From Citromicrobium sp. (GTDB taxonomy: Bacteria; Pseudomonadota; Alphaproteobacteria; Sphingomonadales; Sphingomonadaceae): a stretch of DNA of 31,646 nucleotides. A program made the translations under genes and the position numbers. Every line of letters begins with the position of its first letter. Position 1 is the stretch's first letter. Of the stretch, positions 16,563-24,087 are shown piece after piece. The notes below the pieces were generated by a model. The model had not been told where the DNA came from, ran no database searches, and saw nothing but the letters and a program-made list of their open reading frames with translations. The stretch covers positions 1 through 31,646 of the forward strand of contig PAVA01000052.1 in the NCBI GenBank assembly GCA_002712945.1, in the 5' to 3' direction.

Positions 16563-18287
16563 TTACCCTTCTATTGGTTCGCTGCCCGAGCTCTCGCGCT
16601 CCGCGATCATCGCATCGCGAAGCTGGCGCTTGAGCACCTTGCCTGCAGCATTTCTTGGGAGTGGCTCGCGAGATACCCGAATGTCCGAGGGAACCTTGAA
16701 ACCGGCAAGGCTTGCCGCGAGCCGTTCGCTCACGGTGCCCGCAGCGATCTCCCCCCGGGTGACCACCCAGGCCGCCACAGTTTCCCCCAGAACCCGGTCG
16801 GGGAGGCCGAAGACCGCGCATTCGAGGACGCCGGGAATGCGACCAATCGCAGCCTCGACCTCCGAGCAATAGACGTTCTCGCCCCCGCGGATGACCATGT
16901 CCTTCTTGCGATCCAGGACATAGAGGAAGCCTTCCTCGTCCCTGCGCACGATATCGCCGGTGCGGTACCATCCGTCCGTGAGCGCCTCTGCGGTCGCCTC
17001 CGGCTGCTCCCAGTAGCCCGCAAAAACCTGCGGCCCGCGCACCCACAATTCGCCCGGCTCGCCCTCCGGCACATCCAGTTCGGCCTCGTCGACGATCCGG
17101 ATATCGCAGCAGGGAACGGGCGTGCCCACGCTGCGGGGGCGCAGCAGCAAATCCTCGTGCGAATTGGACGCGACGAGCGAGGATGTCTCGGTGGCGCCAT
17201 AGCCCTGTGCCGGGGCTGCACCCGGGAAGCGCGAGACGACCCCCTCCGCCAGGTCCGCCGCAGCGGGCGAACCGCCGTAGGTGACCGTATGCAAGGATTG
17301 CAGATCGGGCCGTCCGCCTTCGGGCAGATGTTCCAGCAATTGCACCACCAGCGTCGGTACCAGGATTAGGATGTTAACCTTGTGCCGTGCGATCAGCTCG
17401 ATCGCCCTGGGCAGATCCCATCGATACATCATGACCAGGCGGTTTCCGCGCGCGAGTGCGGGAACCAGCGCCGAATGCAGGCCGGTGACGTGGAAGAGAG
17501 GGAGGGGCAGGAGCACCGTCTGTTGCGAAGCGGCGGGAGCGGGCGGCCAGTCTTCCCCCCGCCTCACAGCCGCGCGCGCAACACGGAATTGCGTGTTGAT
17601 GAGGTTGGTCAGAACCATCCTGTGCGTTGCCAGCGCGCCCTTGGCCATGCCGGTCGTGCCGGAGGTGAAGGAGATTGTCACGGGATCGTCGGGGGCCAGG
17701 CCCCGGTCGGGGGCCGGATCGTCCGGCAGTTCGGCCCAGTCGGCGGGGGTTCCGATGATCGTCTCGATCGAACTCGCATCATCGTCCGTGCGCACCGTAA
17801 TCAACCGCACATCGGGGGCGAGATCGACGATCCGCTCCCGTCTTTCCCGATCGACGAACACCACCCTCGCACCGCTTCGGTGGATCATGCTGGCCAGGTT
17901 CGGTCCGCTTTCCCATGCGTTCAGCGGGACGAAGATCGCACCCACGGCCATGGCCGCGAAGGCGCAGGCCGACCATTCGGGGAAATTCCGCATGGCAACC
18001 GCCACCCGGTCGCCCTTTTGTATCCCGAACTCGGTCGCGAGCGCCCGCCCGAGAGTCTGCACGGCGCGCCAATGCGCCTCGAACGAAATGCGCTCCTCCC
18101 CGTAAACAAGGAAATCGCGCTCCCCGTAGGCCCGGCTCGCGTCGATCACCTGGCGCATAGTGGACGGGGCTTCGACATAGGTGCGCAGCTTCTGTCCCGC
18201 GACCTGTTCCTCCCGCATCGCGAAAGGCGCACCGGGCGCGGTGAGCTTTGCAGTGGCTTCGGCGATGCTGCAGACCGGCCAGTTCAA
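16563..18287 (-). CDS. Class I adenylate-forming acyl-CoA ligase
   Basis: A 574-residue ATP-dependent acyl-CoA synthetase. The TTG at 18285-18287 is chosen: it overlaps the upstream kinase stop as TTGA and retains the family-like I-A-E-A-T-A-K-L-T-A-P-G-A-P-F. A longer open frame reaches 18821 but only shadows the kinase gene. The P-loop F-T-S-G-T-T-G-M-A-K-G is at 207-217. Further on come G-Y-G-A-T-E-T, the hinge D-G-W-Y-R-T-G-D-I and a C-terminal P-R-N-A-A-G-K-V-L-K with the adenylation lysine. It activates a carboxylic acid to its CoA thioester. Tight coupling to the phosphotransferase suggests it makes that kinase's hydroxyacyl-CoA substrate (inference). Confidence 0.93.
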   Translation of the reverse strand: MNWPVCSIAEATAKLTAPGAPFAMREEQVAGQKLRTYVEAPSTMRQVIDASRAYGERDFLVYGEERISFEAHWRAVQTLGRALATEFGIQKGDRVAVAMRNFPEWSACAFAAMAVGAIFVPLNAWESGPNLASMIHRSGARVVFVDRERRERIVDLAPDVRLITVRTDDDASSIETIIGTPADWAELPDDPAPDRGLAPDDPVTISFTSGTTGMAKGALATHRMVLTNLINTQFRVARAAVRRGEDWPPAPAASQQTVLLPLPLFHVTGLHSALVPALARGNRLVMMYRWDLPRAIELIARHKVNILILVPTLVVQLLEHLPEGGRPDLQSLHTVTYGGSPAAADLAEGVVSRFPGAAPAQGYGATETSSLVASNSHEDLLLRPRSVGTPVPCCDIRIVDEAELDVPEGEPGELWVRGPQVFAGYWEQPEATAEALTDGWYRTGDIVRRDEEGFLYVLDRKKDMVIRGGENVYCSEVEAAIGRIPGVLECAVFGLPDRVLGETVAAWVVTRGEIAAGTVSERLAASLAGFKVPSDIRVSREPLPRNAAGKVLKRQLRDAMIAERESSGSEPIEG

Positions 18288-19348
18288 GACATTGCTCCGG
18301 CGGCTTGTGCATTGGCCCAGGCGGCACGCGCAAGAGGCGCTACCCGGTCCTGCGCGCGCAGGGCACGCTCGTTGTTCGCCTGGCCGCGTGCGGCACGTCC
18401 GGCGACCCCTTGCAGGATAGCGGCAAGCCGAAAGAGATTGAATGCGATGTACCATTCCACCGGCCGGTCGAGCGAGGCACCCGTGGCCGCGAGATATCGG
18501 TCGAGCGCTTCCGACCAGGTCGGGATGCCGGAGGCCTCGAAGTCGACACCCGCGAGCGAGGCGCGTTCGTGCGCCGGCATGTGCCAGATCATCAGATAGT
18601 AGGTGAGGTCGGCGATCGGGTCGCCCAGAGTGGACAATTCCCAGTCGAGAACACCGATGATCCGGGGCTCCGACGGGGCGATCACCATATTGTCGATCCG
18701 ATAGTCGCCATGGACGATTCGCGGCGCGGTATCGCCCGGCATGTCGCGCGAGAGCCATTCGATCAGACGCTCCATTTCGGGCTGCTCGGGAGCGTTGGAG
18801 GAGCGGTACTGCCGGGTCCATCGCGAGACCTGGCGAGCGAAATAGTTTCCCGGTCGACCGAAGTCGGCGAGGCCGACCGATGCAGGGTCGACGCGGTGAA
18901 GCGCTGCGAGCGTGTCCACCTGCGCTTCGTAGATCGCCCGCCGCTCGTCAGGCGCCATATCGGGCAGCTTGGGATCCCACAAAACCCGTCCCTCGAGGAA
19001 ATCCATGATGTAGAAGGCGGACCCGATCACCGCGGGATCCTCGCACAGACCATAGACCTTCGGTACCGGAAATCCGGTGGCGCCGAGCGCGTTCATCACC
19101 GCGTATTCGCGCTCGATCGCGTGCGCGGAAGACAGCAGCTCGCCTGGGGGCTTGCGGCGCAGGACGAATTTTCTCGTGCCCGCGGAAAGCTTGAAGGTGG
19201 GATTGGACTGCCCGCCGGCGAAACGGTCGATCGCGGTCAGCCCCGCGACGCCCGGTATCGCTTCCTGCAGCCAGCGATCGAGCCGCTCGAGGTCCGCTCC
19301 CGTGATGTCGCCGCCATATGTGGCGGTCGTTTTCGATCCTTCGGCCAC
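18284..19348 (-). CDS. APH-type phosphotransferase, LvaA/ACAD11-kinase-like
   Basis: A 354-residue aminoglycoside-phosphotransferase-fold protein beginning at GTG (19346-19348). The ATP-binding region around residues 43-65 includes G-G-Q-S-N-P-T-F-K-L and L-R-R-K-P-P-G. Brenner's catalytic motif H-G-D-Y-R-I-D-N is at 213-220, and the metal-binding D-W-E with L-G-D-P-I-A-D at 235-247. The RRKPPG and DWELSTLGDP signatures belong to the group that forms the N-terminal half of ACAD10/ACAD11 and to LvaA of Pseudomonas levulinate catabolism. LvaA phosphorylates a 4-hydroxyacyl-CoA so that the phosphate can be eliminated. Not an antibiotic-resistance gene. It is the first gene of the operon with the ligase and the SnoaL-like gene; a partner dehydrogenase lies at 850-2157. 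Confidence 0.9.
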   Translation of the reverse strand: MAEGSKTTATYGGDITGADLERLDRWLQEAIPGVAGLTAIDRFAGGQSNPTFKLSAGTRKFVLRRKPPGELLSSAHAIEREYAVMNALGATGFPVPKVYGLCEDPAVIGSAFYIMDFLEGRVLWDPKLPDMAPDERRAIYEAQVDTLAALHRVDPASVGLADFGRPGNYFARQVSRWTRQYRSSNAPEQPEMERLIEWLSRDMPGDTAPRIVHGDYRIDNMVIAPSEPRIIGVLDWELSTLGDPIADLTYYLMIWHMPAHERASLAGVDFEASGIPTWSEALDRYLAATGASLDRPVEWYIAFNLFRLAAILQGVAGRAARGQANNERALRAQDRVAPLARAAWANAQAAGAMS

Positions 19349-19618
19349 TGATATCTCTCTGCCTTCCGATGTGTCTTCTGCAACACAATAGCCTTGCCAT
19401 TTGCATGCAATCTAGTCAAAAGATGGTTCAAGGCTACCACGCGAAGCACATACGCAGAAACGCTTGTATAGCCGGAACACAGGGCGGGGCATGGTGGAAA
19501 AACGCGCAAAAACAGGAATCAGGGCTCATGCTGTCGCGGCCACCATGCGGATGCACGGGTCCTTTGGGAGACCACACAGACTGTATGCGATTGTGGGAAA
19601 AATGATCGGGGCCGGGCG
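19349..19618. promoter_or_regulatory. Divergent control region between the kinase and CoA-transferase genes
   Basis: A 270-bp non-coding region with a TTGCATGCAA palindrome at 19401-19410 and, on the minus strand, a good -35-like TTGACT at 19419-19414 next to it. No matching -10 could be fixed with confidence for either direction. The remainder (19420-19610) shows no recognisable gene or repeat. It serves the minus-strand kinase operon and the plus-strand CoA-transferase. Confidence 0.6.
19401..19410. promoter_or_regulatory. Operator-like palindrome TTGCATGCAA (kinase/CoA-transferase)
   Basis: An exact 10-bp palindrome 53 bp upstream of the kinase start and 209 bp upstream of the CoA-transferase start. 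With flanking bases it reads ATTTGCATGCAATCT, close to the copies at 6625 and 9906. Candidate GntR/FCD binding site by recurrence. Confidence 0.65.
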
Positions 19619-20776
19619 TTGAAGGGCGAAGTTGAGAATTCGGGTTCGCTCGCGGGCGTGCGGGTGGTCGAACTGGGACAGCTGATTGCCGGTCCGTTCT
19701 GCGGCCAGCTGCTGGGCGACATGGGCGCCGAGGTGGTGAAGATCGAGCCGCCCGGCGGCGATCCCATGCGGCATTGGGGGCAGGGCTCGCAGCCGACCTG
19801 GTGGCGCGTGATTGCGCGCAACAAGCAATCGGTTGTCGCCGACCTCAAGACCGAGGAAGGACAGCAGCTTGCCCGGCGGCTGATCGGCGAAGCCGATATC
19901 CTGATCGAGAATTTCCGGCCGGGCACGCTCGAGAAGTGGTCTCTCGACCCGGCCGAGCTGATGGCCGAGAACAAGGGGCTGATCGTCGTTCGGGTATCGG
20001 GCTACGGGCAGACCGGGCCCTACGCCTCGCGGGCCGGCTTCGGGGGAATCGCGGAGGCGATGGGGGGCTGGCGCAGGATCGTCGGCGAACCCGACCGGCC
20101 TCCTGCCCGCATGGGCATCTCGATCGGGGATACGCTCGCGGCGACCTATGGCTGCATGGGCGCTCTGGCAGCTTTGCACGAGCGCGCCCGCAGCGGCGTG
20201 GGGCAGGTGGTGGATGTCGCGCTGTACGAATCCGTGCTGCAGGTGATGGAAGGCCTGATACCCGAATGGGCCGTGGCGGGGCACAAGCGCGAGCGAACCG
20301 GATCGACCCTGCCGGGCATCGCGCCCTCGAACGTCTATCGCTGCAAGGATGGCGAGTTCATGATCGGCGCAAACCAGGACAGCGTATTCGCGAGGCTGGC
20401 GCAGGCGATGGGGCGGTCCGAGCTGACCGAGTCTCCGAAATTCCGGGATCACACGGCGCGCGGGCAGAACCAGGAAGAGCTCGACGAACTGATCAATGCC
20501 TGGACCGGGACGCTGACCGTGGCGGAACTGGAAGAGGCGATGATCGAGCACGGCGTTCCCGCCGGACCGATCTACGATGCGGAAGACATGCTGGCGGACC
20601 CGCACTTCGCCGCGCGCGATGCGATCGTGTTTGTCCCCGACGACGAGTTCGGACCGACGCCGATGCAGGGCACCTTTCCCAAGCTTTCGCGCACGCCCTC
20701 GGCCATCCGCAAATCCGCACCGAGCACGGTGGGAGAAGATACGCAAAGCGTCCGCAAGCGCTGGCTGGGGGAATAG
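19619..20776 (+). CDS. CaiB/BaiF family (class III) CoA-transferase
   Basis: A 385-residue formyl-CoA-transferase-type enzyme. The only suitable start is TTG at 19619; a nearby ATG at 19602 is out of frame. The N-terminus L-A-G-V-R-V-V-E-L-G-Q-L-I-A-G-P-F-C and the I-E-P-P-G-G-D-P-M segment are typical. D171 in S-I-G-D-T-L-A-A matches the catalytic aspartate that forms the aspartyl-CoA anhydride. The enzyme moves CoA between carboxylic acids without ATP. It is transcribed alone, away from the kinase operon, and converges with the HMG-CoA-lyase-like gene, leaving 32 bp between the stops. CaiB transferases near HMGL-like lyases often act on branched C4-C6 dicarboxylates, which is one possibility here. 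Substrate not shown by the sequence. Confidence 0.92.
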   Translation: MKGEVENSGSLAGVRVVELGQLIAGPFCGQLLGDMGAEVVKIEPPGGDPMRHWGQGSQPTWWRVIARNKQSVVADLKTEEGQQLARRLIGEADILIENFRPGTLEKWSLDPAELMAENKGLIVVRVSGYGQTGPYASRAGFGGIAEAMGGWRRIVGEPDRPPARMGISIGDTLAATYGCMGALAALHERARSGVGQVVDVALYESVLQVMEGLIPEWAVAGHKRERTGSTLPGIAPSNVYRCKDGEFMIGANQDSVFARLAQAMGRSELTESPKFRDHTARGQNQEELDELINAWTGTLTVAELEEAMIEHGVPAGPIYDAEDMLADPHFAARDAIVFVPDDEFGPTPMQGTFPKLSRTPSAIRKSAPSTVGEDTQSVRKRWLGE

Positions 20777-20778
20777 GG

Positions 20779-20804
20779 GCCGCAAGAAAGCGGTGCCCTG
20801 CGGC
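20779..20804. terminator. Hairpin between convergent genes
   Basis: The 32-bp gap between the CoA-transferase and HMGL-like stops holds GCCGCA (20779-20784) and TGCGGC (20799-20804), a 6-bp stem with a 14-nt loop. An alternative inner stem is CCGC-aagaaa-GCGG. There is no T-run in either direction, so it is only a weak bidirectional terminator candidate. Confidence 0.3.
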
Positions 20805-20808
20805 TCTC

Positions 20809-21684
20809 TCAGCAGCCGGAGTTCGAGGATCGCATCATTGCGCTCTCGCGATCCCGGCCAAGCTCGGCATTGAGCCAGTTGGCGGTTTCGATCAGCCGGT
20901 CGAGATCGAGCCCAAGTTCGGCCCCGAGGGCGAAGGTGATGTCCTCGCTGGCGAGGTTGCCCGCGGCGCCGGGTGCGAAGGGGCAGCCGCCGGTCCCCCC
21001 GATAGCCGCGTCGATGACCTTCGCGCCTCCGCGTATGGCAGCGAGCGCGTTGGCCACGCCCATCCCGCGCGTGTCGTGGAGGTGGACCCGCACGGGCAGG
21101 GGGGCCACGGCTTCCACGACCCGGCTCGTCAGCGCCTCGACTTCGCACGGGCGGGCAATGCCGATCGTATCGGCGATCCCGATTTCGAGGCTTCCTGCTT
21201 CGGCGAGAGCTTTCGCCATCTCGATCACCCGATCCTGCGGGGTCGGCCCCTCGAACGGGCAGCCCCAGGCGACCGCGATCATCGCCTGCGCGTCGCGCCT
21301 CTCCCTGTACGACAGCTCGAGAACGTCCACGGCGGTCGCGAGCGTCTCGGCACTCGTCTGTCCCTGGTTGCGGCTGCCGAACGTGTCGCTCGCCACGCAG
21401 ACGAAGCCGATTTCGTCGACCCGGGTATCGAGCGCGCGCAGCGCCCCGCGCTTGTTCAGGACCAGCCCGATATAGCGCGCGGCGTCCGGCGTCAGCCGCT
21501 CGATCACTGCCTCGGCGTCCGCCATCTGGGGGACGGCGTCGGGGCGGACGAAGCTGGCCACCTCGATCCGCCGGGCCCCGGCCCCGATGGCGCGGTTTAT
21601 CAGCGCCACCTTGGTATCGACCGGAAGGGATCGTGGCTCGTTCTGCAGGCCGTCGCGAGGGGAGACTTCGACGAAATCCACCAT
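20809..21684 (-). CDS. HMG-CoA lyase-like carbon-carbon lyase
   Basis: A 291-residue DRE-TIM metallolyase. The N-terminus E-V-S-P-R-D-G-L-Q-N-E provides the catalytic R10 and metal ligand D11. H-L-H-D-T-R-G (201-207) gives the metal-binding histidines, and G-G-C-P-F-A-P-G-A-A-G-N (232-243) carries the signature cysteine C234. It cleaves 3-hydroxy-3-methyl (tertiary alcohol) acyl-CoA esters, classically HMG-CoA to acetoacetate and acetyl-CoA. Length matches the family. The ATG overlaps the upstream dehydrogenase stop by one base, so it is the last gene of the nine-gene operon. No biotin carboxylase of the leucine route is present. A branched intermediate made elsewhere, or a citramalyl-CoA-like substrate, is therefore also plausible. 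Confidence 0.9.
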   Translation of the reverse strand: MVDFVEVSPRDGLQNEPRSLPVDTKVALINRAIGAGARRIEVASFVRPDAVPQMADAEAVIERLTPDAARYIGLVLNKRGALRALDTRVDEIGFVCVASDTFGSRNQGQTSAETLATAVDVLELSYRERRDAQAMIAVAWGCPFEGPTPQDRVIEMAKALAEAGSLEIGIADTIGIARPCEVEALTSRVVEAVAPLPVRVHLHDTRGMGVANALAAIRGGAKVIDAAIGGTGGCPFAPGAAGNLASEDITFALGAELGLDLDRLIETANWLNAELGRDRESAMMRSSNSGC

Positions 21685-22838
21685 CAGCGCAGGCCCAGCT
21701 GGCGGGCGATGATGCCGCGCAGGATTTCGCGCGTTCCGCCCCGCAGCGAGAAGGACGGAGCAGCCAGCGCGGTGTAGGCGAGCACCGAGGCGAAACGGCT
21801 GGTGCTTGCGAGATCGGGCTGCTCGTCGACCAGGCCCCGCGCGATATCGGGCAACTCCTGCTCGAAGGTCGCGCCGAGATCCTTGACGATCGCCGAATGC
21901 ACGTTCGCATCTTCGCCGCGCTCGAGAAGCACGGCGACTCCCCGCGACATGTGCCGCAGGGTTACGAGATGCGCGAAGAGGCGCCCGACTGCGCGCTGCG
22001 TAACAAGGCTATCGCACCCCTCGAGCGCGCCGATCAGTTCGATCAGAAGCTGGATCGACGACAGGAACCGTTCGGGGCCCGAACGCTCGAACGCAAGCTC
22101 GCCCATCACCTGCGCCCAGCCGTTTCCCTCGGTGCCGAGCAGTGCATCGCCGGGAAGCTGCGCATCCTCGAAGTGCACCTCGTTGAAATGATGCTGCCCC
22201 ATCAGGTCGCGGATCGGCCGTACGGTCATGCCCGGCGTGTCGTGCATGTCGACCAGAAGTTGGCTCGTTCCGGCCTGGCGATCGGCGACGCTGCCGGAGG
22301 TCCGGCAGAAGAGGATCATGTAGTCCGCCTGGTGCGCGTAGCTGGTCCACAGCTTTGTGCCGTTCACGCGCCATGATCCGTCCGCCTGTTTCTCGGCGCG
22401 CGTGCGCGTTGCAGCGAGGTCGGACCCCGAATCTGGCTCGCTCATGCCGACACAGAACACGCAGTCGCCGGCAGCGATCCGGGGCAGGATCGCGCGTTTC
22501 TGCTCTTCGCTACCATAGCGCAGCAGCGTCGGGCCGCTCTGGCGGTCCGCAAACCAGTGCGCGGCGACAGGCGCGCCGGCAGCCAGCGTTTCCTCCACCA
22601 CGACGTAGCGTTCGAAGGCGGTGCGTTCGTGCCCGCCATATTCCTTCGGCCACGTCATGCCGAGCCACCCGCGCTGGCCCAGCGCACGGCTGAAATCGCG
22701 GTCGAACCCGTTCCAGCTTTCGGCACGCTGCAACGGCGTGCGGTTCGCAAGCTGTTCGGCAAGGAATGCGCGCACCTCGGAACGCAGATCCTCGTCTTGC
22801 TCCCGATGGATCGGTTGGGGGAAGGTCGGGGTGCTCAT
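21684..22838 (-). CDS. Acyl-CoA dehydrogenase, full-length subunit of a probable heteromeric pair
   Basis: A 384-residue acyl-CoA dehydrogenase. The ATG at 22838 overlaps the upstream short dehydrogenase stop (ATGA); the frame is open to 22859 but that part lies in the neighbour. The three domains are complete: N-terminal helices with G-W-L-G-M-T-W-P-K-E-Y-G-G, the middle beta domain with V-G-M-S-E-P-D-S-G-S-D-L-A, and a C-terminal helical domain ending S-L-R-G-G-T-R-E-I-L-R. At the MCAD Glu376 position there is Gly, so any catalytic base must lie elsewhere, as in IVD/LCAD-type and FadE28-like enzymes. Pairing with the short gene recalls alpha2beta2 dehydrogenases of steroid side-chain degradation. 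It introduces an alpha,beta double bond; substrate unknown. Confidence 0.93.
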   Translation of the reverse strand: MSTPTFPQPIHREQDEDLRSEVRAFLAEQLANRTPLQRAESWNGFDRDFSRALGQRGWLGMTWPKEYGGHERTAFERYVVVEETLAAGAPVAAHWFADRQSGPTLLRYGSEEQKRAILPRIAAGDCVFCVGMSEPDSGSDLAATRTRAEKQADGSWRVNGTKLWTSYAHQADYMILFCRTSGSVADRQAGTSQLLVDMHDTPGMTVRPIRDLMGQHHFNEVHFEDAQLPGDALLGTEGNGWAQVMGELAFERSGPERFLSSIQLLIELIGALEGCDSLVTQRAVGRLFAHLVTLRHMSRGVAVLLERGEDANVHSAIVKDLGATFEQELPDIARGLVDEQPDLASTSRFASVLAYTALAAPSFSLRGGTREILRGIIARQLGLR

Positions 22839-23644
22839 GCGGCGGTCGCCATGGGCCACAGCCCGTCCCTACCTTCTGCCAGTACCGCTTTGCCAACCTG
22901 TTGCGACCACCAGGCCTGGGTGCCGAAATCGTCGCGGTAGCGCATGAGCGCGGTGGTATAGCGGTGGAGGCGGTGCTCCTGCGTATAGCCCATCGCACCA
23001 TGCAGCTGGTGCGACAGCGCGACGGCCCTTGTGGCAGCCTCGCCAAGGCGCGTGCGGGCTATGGCGACCGCCAGAAATTCCGGTCCGCCAGCAGCTTGCA
23101 CGGACGGCAGCGCGTGGTCGACCGAAGCCGATCCCGCCGCCACTTCGCCCGCGAGAACCGCCAGCATGTGCTGGACGGCCTGGAAACGCGCAATCGGGCG
23201 ACCGAACTGGCTCCGCTCCCCCGCATAGTCGATCGACATCTGCAGCACACTCTCCAGCATGCCCGCCATCTGCAGGCTCCGCGCCAGGGCGGCGAGAACG
23301 CGCTGAGCGCATTCGAGTTGGCCGAGCGTCTCGACATAGCCCGCGGGAGCATCGGTGCCCTGTTCGGCTGCGAAACGGTTTGCCAGCATGGTCTCGACCA
23401 GCGGCCAGGGAAGCGCATGGCGGCCAGCGATCCGGGCCAGTTCCAGCCCATCCGCCAGCGGCAGGCCGAGCCCGCCCTGATCCTCGTCGAGCAGGGCTAG
23501 CGGCAATCCCGATTCCTCGAGTTGATGCCAACCCGCTGCCCGTTCGTCGTCGAACATGCCGCTCCAGTCGCGCACGCCTTCGCTCAGAGCGGCAAAGAGC
23601 CGGTCGGCCGTGTCGAACAGGATGGTGGAGATATCGTCCGACAT
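22835..23644 (-). CDS. Short acyl-CoA dehydrogenase-like subunit lacking the middle domain
   Basis: Only 269 residues against the usual 340-390. Residues 1-95 match the N-terminal helical domain (E-S-G-L-P-L-A-L-L-D-E-D-Q-G-G-L-G). After A-E-Q-G-T-D-A-P-A-G it passes straight into the C-terminal helical domain, with Y-A-G-E-R-S-Q-F-G-R-P-I at 140-151 and H-Q-L-H-G-A-M-G-Y near 210. The roughly 100-residue beta domain, which covers flavin and substrate, is missing. The reading frame is intact and both gene junctions are tight, so this looks like a stable deletion rather than a broken gene. It is probably a non-catalytic partner of the dehydrogenase encoded immediately downstream (inference). 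Confidence 0.88.
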   Translation of the reverse strand: MSDDISTILFDTADRLFAALSEGVRDWSGMFDDERAAGWHQLEESGLPLALLDEDQGGLGLPLADGLELARIAGRHALPWPLVETMLANRFAAEQGTDAPAGYVETLGQLECAQRVLAALARSLQMAGMLESVLQMSIDYAGERSQFGRPIARFQAVQHMLAVLAGEVAAGSASVDHALPSVQAAGGPEFLAVAIARTRLGEAATRAVALSHQLHGAMGYTQEHRLHRYTTALMRYRDDFGTQAWWSQQVGKAVLAEGRDGLWPMATAA

Positions 23645-23651
23645 CGATGTG

Positions 23652-24068
23652 TCAGAGCGCCGCGAGGCCCGCTTCGGCCACCGCCATGTCCTGCTCGTAG
23701 TGCCCGCCGCTCACCCCGATCCCGCCGATGATATCGTCGCCATCGGTGATCGGGTAGCCGCCGCCGAATACCACCAGTCGCGGGGTGTGGACGATGCCAT
23801 GCAACAGGGGCGGATCGTTCTTGATGAAATCGTGCCAGCCGTGGCTCGGCATGCCGAAGCTGACCGCCGTATAGGCCTTGTTGGTCGCGATATCGACGGA
23901 CAGCAGCGCCGCACCGTCCATCCGCCGGAAGGACTTGAGAATGCCCGACTCGTCGACGATCGAGATCACCATCGCCAGACCCATTTCGGTGGCCTTCTTC
24001 GTTGCGGCCTCGATCAGGCGGTCGGCGGTTTCCTGGGTGATCGACTGCTTGGTAATGCTGTTTGCCAT
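23652..24068 (-). CDS. GlcG/HbpS-like (DUF336) protein
   Basis: A 138-residue protein of the GlcG/HbpS/PduO-C family. The ATG at 24068 is chosen for GGAGGGG just upstream; the longer open frame to 24416 overlaps the E1 beta gene. It shows the typical A-T-K-K-A-T-E-M-G start, I-V-D-E-S-G, the R-M-D-G-A segment, A-Y-T-A-V-S-F and the late G-G-Y-P-I with G-G-I-G-V-S-G-G. Members bind haem, cobalamin or small acids, and many have no known function. It lies between the E1 beta gene (19-bp gap) and the short dehydrogenase gene (7-bp gap), in the middle of the operon. A small-molecule-binding or redox-sensing role is possible; no enzymatic role is claimed. Confidence 0.88.
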   Translation of the reverse strand: MANSITKQSITQETADRLIEAATKKATEMGLAMVISIVDESGILKSFRRMDGAALLSVDIATNKAYTAVSFGMPSHGWHDFIKNDPPLLHGIVHTPRLVVFGGGYPITDGDDIIGGIGVSGGHYEQDMAVAEAGLAAL

Positions 24069-24087
24069 TGTCTGGCCCCTCCCTTTG

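Noticed and set aside
18288..18821. N-terminal extension of the acyl-CoA ligase frame
   Set aside because: It lies wholly within the kinase gene, has no homology-like sequence, and the ligase has a TTGA-coupled start at 18287.
18284..19348. Aminoglycoside resistance gene
   Set aside because: The APH fold is present, but the RRKPPG and DWELSTLGDP signatures and coupling to an acyl-CoA ligase place it with acyl-CoA-linked kinases.
19774..21777. 667-codon plus-strand frame spanning the CoA-transferase and HMGL-like genes
   Set aside because: It overlaps two unrelated real genes in other frames, including across their convergent stops; a GC shadow.
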